From the NCBI RefSeq assembly GCF_042643165.1, contig NZ_JBHRSH010000002.1:1054001-1118000 (forward strand): DNA of 64,000 bases, in the 5' to 3' direction. This stretch comes from Hyphococcus aureus. GTDB lineage: Bacteria > Pseudomonadota > Alphaproteobacteria > Caulobacterales > Parvularculaceae. The position numbers and the translations under genes were made by a program. Shown here in pieces: positions 58,298 to 64,000 of this stretch (position 1 is its first letter; every line of letters starts with the position of its first letter). The notes beneath the pieces were generated by a model. It worked only from the letters and a program-made list of their open reading frames with translations. It did not search any database and was not told the origin of the DNA.

Positions 58298-60541
58298 TCA
58301 GTAGCTGGACAATAAAGCGGGGCTCGGGTCGTCGAGCGGAATATCTTTCGCCTGCATTTCCAGCTCACGCGCCCGTACATTTCTCTGCTCATCAGTCAGA
58401 AAGGCGTGGATCGCATCAGCGTCTTCAACGGAAAACAAATCTCCCCATGCAGGCATGCCATTGTCGACCAGCAATCCCTCCAGCAGGATGTCATTGAAAA
58501 TCTCGTGCGTATAAGGCTGCATGCGGCGTAAATCCGGCGCAATCGAGCGATGCTGGTTGGAATGGCAGATAGCGCAATTATCATAGAACAGCGTGCGGCC
58601 TTTTCCGATGAGATCAGGGGAAGCATCCGCGAACAACCCTTCCGGCGCCGCCGGCGCAGGCTCCAGCGGCGGCAGCAGGTCAGGCTTTGGCGTTTCGCCG
58701 CCGCCCAGCTTGAAAACCAGCACTCTCCCTTCATTTTTGCGCTCATAAGCCGCGCCATAGCGCGGCACATAGGACCAGCCGCCGCCGCCCCACCCCGCGG
58801 TCACCGCTACATATTGAACGCCATCAATTTCATAAGTCGTCGGCGCCGCAAGAATGGACGTGCCGGTGTCGATGGATTTCAACAGCTCACCCGTTTGCGC
58901 GTCATAGACATTGAAAAAGCCGCGCACATCGCCGGCGAAAACAAGCCCGCCTGACGTCGACATGACGCCGGAACGGTCCTGCCAGCCGGCGTAAGGCGCC
59001 GCCCAGACCGTTTCCCCCGTCAACGGGTTGATCGCGCGCAGCTCCGACTTGGCCGGACTTTCCTCAACGCGGCTCCATTCAGGAAGCGCCTTGACCGCTT
59101 CCTGCACAAAAGGCGGCAGCATGGGCAAAACGTCCGGCAGGTTGGGCCCAAAAATAAGCGACGCATCGGTGTTCAGCCCTTTTGATTTATACGGCTTCGT
59201 TTCCGGCGCCGTCATCAACAGGTTGCCCATATCCAGAACGGCGCCGTAATACAGGCCCGTCTGCGCATTGTAAGAGAAGGGATGCCAATTGCTGGCGCCA
59301 GGCGACCCCGGATAGACAATTTTAGGGCCAGTTGAATAATCCGCATGCTCCGGCGTCATCACAGGGCGCCCGGTCTCCATATCAATGCCTGACGTCCAGT
59401 TCTGAAAAACCAGCGAGTTGGCGCACAAGAGTTTTCCGTCGCGCCGGTCCAACACATAAAGAAAGCCATTTTTAGGCGCGTGCAGGATGACCGGCGCATC
59501 TTCGCCGTCGATATTGAGTTGCGTCAGGGTCATCGGCGCGGTTGCGGTGTAATCCCAGCTATCGCCCGGCGTTTCCTGATAATGCCACTTCACTCGTCCC
59601 GTCTTCGGATCAAGCGCGACAATCGACGACAAAAACAGATTGTCCCCGCCCGCAGGAGAGCGCTTGGCGCGATGATAGGGACCGCCATTCCCGGTCCCGA
59701 TATAAACAACATTAAACTCCGGATCATATTGAATGGCGTCCCAGACTGTGCCGCCGCCGCCAATATCCCAGCGACTTTCCGGATCCCATGTTTTTACGGC
59801 GTCTTCGAGTTCAGGATTTTCCTGGGGCCCTGCTTTCGGATCGTGCGGCACGGTGTAAAAACGCCAGCGCCGCTCGCCGGTTTTCACATCATAGGCGGTG
59901 ACGAAACCGCGCACATCATATTCAGCGCCGCTATTGCCGATGATGACAACATCCCCGGCGACTTCCGGCGCACCGGTGCTGCCAAGGCCACGCCCCGATC
60001 CGTCATCGGTGTCAGCTTTCCACAAAACCTTGCCGGAGCTGAAATCGAGCGCATAGAGAACGCCATCAAGCGCGCCCACAAAAACCCGGCCGTCCTGCAC
60101 CGCAACGCCGCGATTGACCATATCGCAGCAGATGACACGGTTCGCCTGCATATCGATCTCAGGATCGAAACGCCAGACCTCTTCGCCGGTTACTGCATCC
60201 AGCGCGACGACACGGCCCCCTGTGCTGCTTGTCACCAGAACGCCGTCAATCTCAACCGGCGTCGCTTCCTGTCCTCTGTTCGTGTAAAGAGGATATTCCC
60301 AAGCGAAGCCGAGCGAAGAAACATTGGACCGGTTAATGCTGTCGAGCTCAGCATAATACGCGCCGTCGGAGCCGCCACCGCGATGACTCACATCACTTAC
60401 AGCGTCGGCTTGCGGCGCTTCCTGCATTTCGGGCGCCGAAACCTGCGCTTCCGGCGCGAGATCCTGGGGCTCTGATTCCCCGCCTCCGCAAGCCTGCAGA
60501 AGCAAGGCCGCCACAAGAAAAACACCACTTGCTTTTTTCAT
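58298..60541 (-). CDS. PQQ-dependent alcohol dehydrogenase with C-terminal cytochrome c domain (type II quinohaemoprotein)
   Basis: Periplasmic oxidation of an alcohol to aldehyde with PQQ and an internal haem. 747 residues. Lipobox LLQAC (Cys19) suggests a lipoprotein. Eight-bladed propeller: FAWEYPLYTNRGQEATP near residue 80, vicinal cysteines in VICCDMVNRG near 140 (the family disulfide ring), WKADTDDGSGRG near 180, SRWDIGGGGTVWDA near 255, GDSWDYTATAP near 320, WAAPYAGWQDRSGVMSTSGGLVFAGD near 520. The haem c site CAICH with a downstream Met (MPAW) is near 655-705. ATG overlaps the upstream gene stop (ATGA). Substrate unknown. Confidence 0.9.
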   Translation of the reverse strand: MKKASGVFLVAALLLQACGGGESEPQDLAPEAQVSAPEMQEAPQADAVSDVSHRGGGSDGAYYAELDSINRSNVSSLGFAWEYPLYTNRGQEATPVEIDGVLVTSSTGGRVVALDAVTGEEVWRFDPEIDMQANRVICCDMVNRGVAVQDGRVFVGALDGVLYALDFSSGKVLWKADTDDGSGRGLGSTGAPEVAGDVVIIGNSGAEYDVRGFVTAYDVKTGERRWRFYTVPHDPKAGPQENPELEDAVKTWDPESRWDIGGGGTVWDAIQYDPEFNVVYIGTGNGGPYHRAKRSPAGGDNLFLSSIVALDPKTGRVKWHYQETPGDSWDYTATAPMTLTQLNIDGEDAPVILHAPKNGFLYVLDRRDGKLLCANSLVFQNWTSGIDMETGRPVMTPEHADYSTGPKIVYPGSPGASNWHPFSYNAQTGLYYGAVLDMGNLLMTAPETKPYKSKGLNTDASLIFGPNLPDVLPMLPPFVQEAVKALPEWSRVEESPAKSELRAINPLTGETVWAAPYAGWQDRSGVMSTSGGLVFAGDVRGFFNVYDAQTGELLKSIDTGTSILAAPTTYEIDGVQYVAVTAGWGGGGWSYVPRYGAAYERKNEGRVLVFKLGGGETPKPDLLPPLEPAPAAPEGLFADASPDLIGKGRTLFYDNCAICHSNQHRSIAPDLRRMQPYTHEIFNDILLEGLLVDNGMPAWGDLFSVEDADAIHAFLTDEQRNVRARELEMQAKDIPLDDPSPALLSSY

Positions 60542-61446
60542 CTCTGATCCCACGGGCTCGGCATTTTATAGGGGACGTTGATAAAATTCGCCTCAATCTG
60601 GCGAATAGCGCCGTCATCAATTTTGAAGAGTTCCAGCAGATAGAAACTGTGCGGCCGGCGGAATGGCGATGTCAGAGGCGTCCCATCGGTTAATTGATAA
60701 TCGCCGAGCCGGCCGGCATGGTCGATAAACCCACCCGCCAGCACAAGCCCGCGCTCTTCGTCAATTAACGGAAACCGCCGCGCGCGAAGTTCGTCATCAT
60801 ATTTATACTGCCCCAGCTTAAACTGCGCCTCGCAACCAAGCGCGGCGATGGGGTAATTCGCCGCTTCCGCAAACGCCTTGTTGTTAGTGCTTTGCGTGCC
60901 GTTTTCCACGCGGTCGCAGTCCGGGTGAAACTTCGTGAAAATTTCACCGTCATTGAGCTGCAACGTATCGAAATATCCGTCAGCAAGGGTGATCATCCGC
61001 TCACGCTTGCGTCGACGCTCAGGCGGAACGATCTCATTCAGAACCGGCTTGTCCCAGAAATTTTTATTGGCGAAAATATCGATGCCGCCAAAGGCGATAC
61101 GGACGACAAGCGTCTCCACTTCCGATATCCGCCCGTCACGCTCGACTTTCAGCCGCACCGTGAATGCGGAGGTGTCGTTGGTTTCCTCCACAGCGCCGAA
61201 AAAGCCAACCTGACCGGTTTTAACGTCAGCAAACCGCAGATCATAATCACCAAGGCCCGTGATCGTCCCCCACAGTCCGTCGCCGACCTCAATCGCCACA
61301 TTGTCTTCCGTGTTGAAGACTTCGTCAGCCCACAGAACTTTTGAAGGATCTTTGGCCGCCAAGGCGCCCAGATAATTGTCGAGGCTTTTATACAACGCTT
61401 CCCGCGTATGCGTAGAAGGCGCAGCGTTTTCAAGCTTTGTGCTCAT
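60538..61446 (-). CDS. NTF2-like/DUF8021-type conserved protein
   Basis: 302 residues, no signal peptide. The first half looks like an NTF2-type cone (LDNYLGALAAKDPSKVLWADEV, then SEVETLVVRI); the second half has GYFDTLQLNDGE and HSFYLLELFKIDDGAIRQIEANFINVPYKMPSPW, suggesting a second such fold. The SPW ending and DGTPLTSPFRRPHSF pattern recall proteins linked to secondary metabolism (DUF8021, by resemblance only). Co-transcribed with the PQQ dehydrogenase (4-base overlap). May bind or isomerise the substrate or product of the pathway; function not established. Confidence 0.6.
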   Translation of the reverse strand: MSTKLENAAPSTHTREALYKSLDNYLGALAAKDPSKVLWADEVFNTEDNVAIEVGDGLWGTITGLGDYDLRFADVKTGQVGFFGAVEETNDTSAFTVRLKVERDGRISEVETLVVRIAFGGIDIFANKNFWDKPVLNEIVPPERRRKRERMITLADGYFDTLQLNDGEIFTKFHPDCDRVENGTQSTNNKAFAEAANYPIAALGCEAQFKLGQYKYDDELRARRFPLIDEERGLVLAGGFIDHAGRLGDYQLTDGTPLTSPFRRPHSFYLLELFKIDDGAIRQIEANFINVPYKMPSPWDQR

Positions 61447-61574
61447 TCAGATACCTTGCATGTCTCAGAAAGTCGCGTTGACGCTCCCTGCGCCGATGAA
61501 AGCCTTTTTCACGAAGGCCCTTTTCGTTTACAAATCACGCCAGCATTATCCGCAATTGCGCCGGACGTAATTTT

Positions 61575-61596
61575 CTATCATTTGGTAGGATTATAG
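61575..61596. promoter_or_regulatory. Imperfect palindrome between divergent NTF2-like genes
   Basis: CTATCAT-TTGGTAGG-ATTATAG, arms matching at 6 of 7 pairs, 52 bases before the ATG at 61648 and 129 bases before 61446. The region around it is AT-rich compared with the flanking genes. Probable operator or promoter element for the divergent pair; the regulator is not encoded within view. Confidence 0.4.
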
Positions 61597-61647
61597 CCTA
61601 TCTTGGGCCAACCCGCAATTCGGGGCCACTTGCATGGGAGGAATGGA

Positions 61648-62037
61648 ATGCCGCGATCCGAGGAAGAACAACAAAAACTCGATTTTGTTCTCGCAATGTA
61701 TAACGAGGTGCTGATCGGTATGAATCCCGACGCGGTCGATCGCTATATTTCACCAAACTATATTCAGCACTCTTCTCTCGCCCCTCCCGGCGTTGATGCG
61801 CTGAAGGAATTTCTGGTTAAAATCCGCGCAGAATCGCCAGACGCAGAGCAAACGATCAAACGCGCCTTTGTAGATGGCGACCATGTCATCACCCATGTCC
61901 ATGTGAAGCGCTGGCCTGGCGATCCGGGGCTCGCCGTCATCGACATATTCCGCGTTGAAGACGGCATGATTATCGAACACTGGGACGTCATTCAGGAAGT
62001 GCCTGAAAACCCGGTTAATCCAACCCCAATGGTGTAG
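61648..62037 (+). CDS. SnoaL-like (NTF2-family) polyketide-cyclase-type protein
   Basis: 129 residues. Single NTF2 cone: VLAMYNEVLIGMNPDAVDRYISPNYIQHS, AFVDGDHVITHVHVKRWPGDPGLAVIDIFRVEDGMIIEHWDVIQEVP. The IxHWDVIQ ending and HxH strand are typical of SnoaL-like enzymes from catabolic clusters. GGAGG lies 7 bases before ATG 61648. SDR starts 3 bases after the stop. Role unknown; could act on an oxidised intermediate of the neighbouring alcohol/aldehyde pathway. Confidence 0.8.
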   Translation: MPRSEEEQQKLDFVLAMYNEVLIGMNPDAVDRYISPNYIQHSSLAPPGVDALKEFLVKIRAESPDAEQTIKRAFVDGDHVITHVHVKRWPGDPGLAVIDIFRVEDGMIIEHWDVIQEVPENPVNPTPMV

Positions 62038-62039
62038 TG

Positions 62040-62792
62040 ATGACGAAAAACAGATTTTCGGGAAAACACGTCTTCATTTTCGGCGGCAATAGCGGGATTG
62101 GCCTGGCCGCAGCGGAGGATTTCGCCGCCGAGGGCGCGAGCGTGTCTCTCACAGGGCGCAGCCGGAAAACGCTGGACGCCGCCGCAGAAAAGACCGGAGC
62201 GCTCGCAATACAGAGCGACATGGCCGATGCCTCAGCAAGCGCATCGGCGATCAAAACTGCTGTCGAACAAAACGGCCCGCTCGATGTCGTTTTTATTAAT
62301 GCCGGGGTCGGCGGTTTTGCCCCCGTGGACCAGGTCACCGAGCAGTTTTGGGATGACATCCAAAACATCAATCTCAAAGGCGCCTTCTTCGCCGCGCAGG
62401 CGGCGCTGCCGCATTTACGCGACGGCGGCGCGATTGTGTTTACCGGCTCCATCGGTTCCGTTCTTGGGATACCCGGCAACGCCGTTTACGCAGCCGCAAA
62501 AGCAGGATTGCGCGCCATCGCGAGAATTTACGCCGCCGAACTGGCGCCGAGACATATCCGAGTCAATGTGGTGAGCCCAGGCCCAACGGAAACGCCGCTC
62601 TTTTACCGCAATCCGGGCATGACCGATGAGGCCGTCGAAGGCATGCGCGGACATATGCGCGAAGTCGTTCCATTGAAACGCATAGGGGAACCGCGAGAGG
62701 TCGCCCGCGCCGTTCTGTTTCTCGCCTCGGACGAAGCCAGTTACATCACCGGCATTGACCTCTTCGTGGATGGCGGCAGCGTCGAGCTTTAA
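62040..62792 (+). CDS. Short-chain dehydrogenase/reductase (SDR)
   Basis: 250 residues. Classical SDR: cofactor loop FGGNSGIGLAAAEDFA near residue 15, NAGVGG near 87, catalytic Ser in FTGSIGSV near 138 and YAAAKAGLR (Tyr-Lys) near 153, then PGPTETPLFYR near 185 and the C-terminal ITGIDLFVDGGS. NAD(P)-dependent oxidation or reduction of an alcohol/ketone, substrate unknown. ATG at 62040 (a GTG one codon earlier overlaps the preceding stop). Second gene after the SnoaL-like gene. Convergent with the aldehyde dehydrogenase gene, with stops overlapping at TTAA. Confidence 0.88.
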   Translation: MTKNRFSGKHVFIFGGNSGIGLAAAEDFAAEGASVSLTGRSRKTLDAAAEKTGALAIQSDMADASASASAIKTAVEQNGPLDVVFINAGVGGFAPVDQVTEQFWDDIQNINLKGAFFAAQAALPHLRDGGAIVFTGSIGSVLGIPGNAVYAAAKAGLRAIARIYAAELAPRHIRVNVVSPGPTETPLFYRNPGMTDEAVEGMRGHMREVVPLKRIGEPREVARAVLFLASDEASYITGIDLFVDGGSVEL

Positions 62793-64000
62793 CCCGCCAA
62801 CGCCGCAGGCGCACCATCGAGCAGGATGGTTTTTGTCTCCAGATAAGCGGCCAGCCCTTCGGCGCCGCCCTCCCGGCCAATACCGGACTGCTTGAAGCCG
62901 CCAAAAGGGAGGCTGAAGTCGGCGCGCATGCCATTTTGCGCGACGCCGCCTGACCGCATTCTCCGCGCTATAGCATAGGCGGCGTCATGATCATGGGTCA
63001 GCACCGATCCGTTGAGCCCGTAATTGGACTCATTGGCGATCCGGATGGCGTCTTCTTCATCCTCGCATGGAATGAGGCTAAGCACCGGACCGAAAATTTC
63101 TTCCTGCGCAATCACGGATTGGTTGTCGACATTTGCGAAGAGTGTCGGCTCAACAAAATAGCCGCGATTGAGGTGGCTCGGCCGCTGACCGCCCGTGACA
63201 AGGTCTGCGGTCTCTTTTCCCTTCGCGATGTAGCCTTCAACGCGATCGCGCTGACGCGCCATGGCAAGTGGGCCGAGCATGGTCTCGGGATCTTCGCTAT
63301 AGCCAATTTTGACTTTCTTCATTTCTCCCGCGATTGCCTCGGCCAGTTCATCATGACGGCGGCGCGGAACGAGCGCGCGGCTGAGCATTGCGCAGACCTG
63401 ACCGCTGAAAATGGTGATAGTCGATGTCAGCAATTTTGCAGCATCTTCCGTACTGTAGTCATCGCGCACAATCGCTGCGGACTTTCCGCCGAGTTCAAGC
63501 GTGCAGCGCGCAATACGTTCGCCACACACGCTGGCGATGCGTTTTCCCGCAACCGTTGAGCCGGTGAAACTTACTTTATCGACGCCATGATTGCAGACGA
63601 GATGATCAGACGCGGCCCGGTCACCGCAAACGAGATTGACAACGCCCGGCGGCAACCCGATCTCTTCGGCCGCCTCCGCGATGATGTAAGCTTCAAGCGG
63701 CGTTTCCGGAGACGGTTTCATGATGATGGCGCAACCAGCCGACAGCGCAGCCACAACCTTGTTTAGCATGATCGTGAAAGGCGCATTCCATGGCGCGATG
63801 GCGGCGACGACGCCAACCGGTTCGCGTACTATAATCGCCGTATTGGCTTCAGAAGAAGGGGCGCTTTTTTCAAATTCGTAGCGCTCAGTCACTGCGGCCA
63901 TATGCGCAACCGAAGCAGCTCCGCCGCCCACAATGAAAGGCGCCACAGCCGCCAGCATCCCTACTTGCGCGGTCCACGCCTTCGCGATCTCCGGCTCGCG
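62789..64000 (-). CDS. Aldehyde dehydrogenase, partial at right edge
   Basis: NAD(P)-dependent oxidation of an aldehyde to acid; about 403 codons in the window and the start lies beyond it (the frame is open to the edge). Motifs: IAPWNAPFTIMLNKVVAAL, TGSTVAGKRIA, ELGGKSAAIV (catalytic Glu), the catalytic Cys in FSGQVCAMLSR, EEIFGPVLS and a C-terminal FKQSGIGREGG. Context suggests it removes the aldehyde made by the PQQ dehydrogenase or SDR products; substrate unknown. Confidence 0.92.
   Translation of the reverse strand, partial: REPEIAKAWTAQVGMLAAVAPFIVGGGAASVAHMAAVTERYEFEKSAPSSEANTAIIVREPVGVVAAIAPWNAPFTIMLNKVVAALSAGCAIIMKPSPETPLEAYIIAEAAEEIGLPPGVVNLVCGDRAASDHLVCNHGVDKVSFTGSTVAGKRIASVCGERIARCTLELGGKSAAIVRDDYSTEDAAKLLTSTITIFSGQVCAMLSRALVPRRRHDELAEAIAGEMKKVKIGYSEDPETMLGPLAMARQRDRVEGYIAKGKETADLVTGGQRPSHLNRGYFVEPTLFANVDNQSVIAQEEIFGPVLSLIPCEDEEDAIRIANESNYGLNGSVLTHDHDAAYAIARRMRSGGVAQNGMRADFSLPFGGFKQSGIGREGGAEGLAAYLETKTILLDGAPAALAG

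Noticed and set aside
61575..61596. Extra copy of the island operator
   Set aside because: It contains TTTGGTA but not the TACCATC half and has its own CTAT-ATAG palindrome, so it is treated as a different site.

Overview
The window looks like a chromosomal segment of a GC-rich alphaproteobacterium. The grounds are a methionine synthase split into two genes (homocysteine-binding part and pterin/B12 part) next to metF, a Shemin-type hemA, a metal site in HemB rich in Asp instead of Cys, an LdtR-like MarR regulator divergent from hemB, an fdxA-carD pair, and a SUV3-like helicase. Parvularculaceae or Caulobacterales-like bacteria would fit, but I cannot fix the genus. No rRNA, CRISPR array, intact insertion sequence or prophage was seen. 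Two tRNA genes are present (Met-CAT, Arg-CCT).

Layout. 1-3047: methyl-cycle operon metF-metH1-metH2 on the minus strand, running off the left edge. 3402-23253: an accessory island for D-amino acids and D-peptides, with dipeptide epimerase, two exported N-acyl-D-amino-acid deacylases, two exported S12 serine hydrolases, a TonB-dependent receptor, two aminotransferases, a TPP-dependent enzyme, two multi-membrane-span transporter candidates, D-serine dehydratase, and MarR and LysR regulators. 23254-30930: a decayed stretch, tRNA-Met and housekeeping genes (FAD oxidoreductase, YkgJ, GNAT, mnmA, TPR-sulfotransferase, nuclease). 30983-36058: hemA, ldtR/hemB, membrane proteins, rpmB. 36251-42103: SUV3-like helicase, S4 protein, TerB, fdxA and carD. 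42100-49849: envelope pair yfaS-pbpC plus a nuclease-like gene. 50028-58229: tRNA-Arg, pyruvate carboxylase, and the valine-degradation operon mmsA-acd-mmsB with a divergent LysR gene. 58298-64000: an oxidation cluster with PQQ alcohol dehydrogenase, SDR, aldehyde dehydrogenase (cut by the right edge) and NTF2-like proteins.

The most interesting part is the 3.4-23.4 kb island. The same short element (consensus TTTG, 2-3 bases, TACCATC; one 17-base version is exact at two distant promoters) precedes almost every transcription unit there, and I found no good copy elsewhere in the window. This points to one regulon. Inferred flow: N-acylated or D-residue-containing peptides cross the outer membrane through the TonB receptor. 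In the periplasm or at the membrane they are cut by D-aminopeptidase/DD-peptidase-like serine hydrolases and D-aminoacylases. Free D-amino acids or dipeptides enter through a LeuT-fold permease and/or a DUF819 protein. Inside the cell they are epimerised (DgcA), deaminated (DsdA) or transaminated (class III and class IV enzymes), and the 2-oxo acids may be processed by the TPP enzyme. The substrate is not known from sequence.

Second points of interest: an in-frame TAG splits the lysine-rich N-terminus of CarD from its RNA-polymerase-binding domain; one deacylase lacks the HxH metal motif; an Irr-like iron box lies between ldtR and hemA; and palindromic operators sit between divergent genes at 57.3 kb and 61.6 kb. 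Start codons were chosen by Shine-Dalgarno spacing, ATGA/GTGA overlaps and family starts, and several are uncertain as noted.
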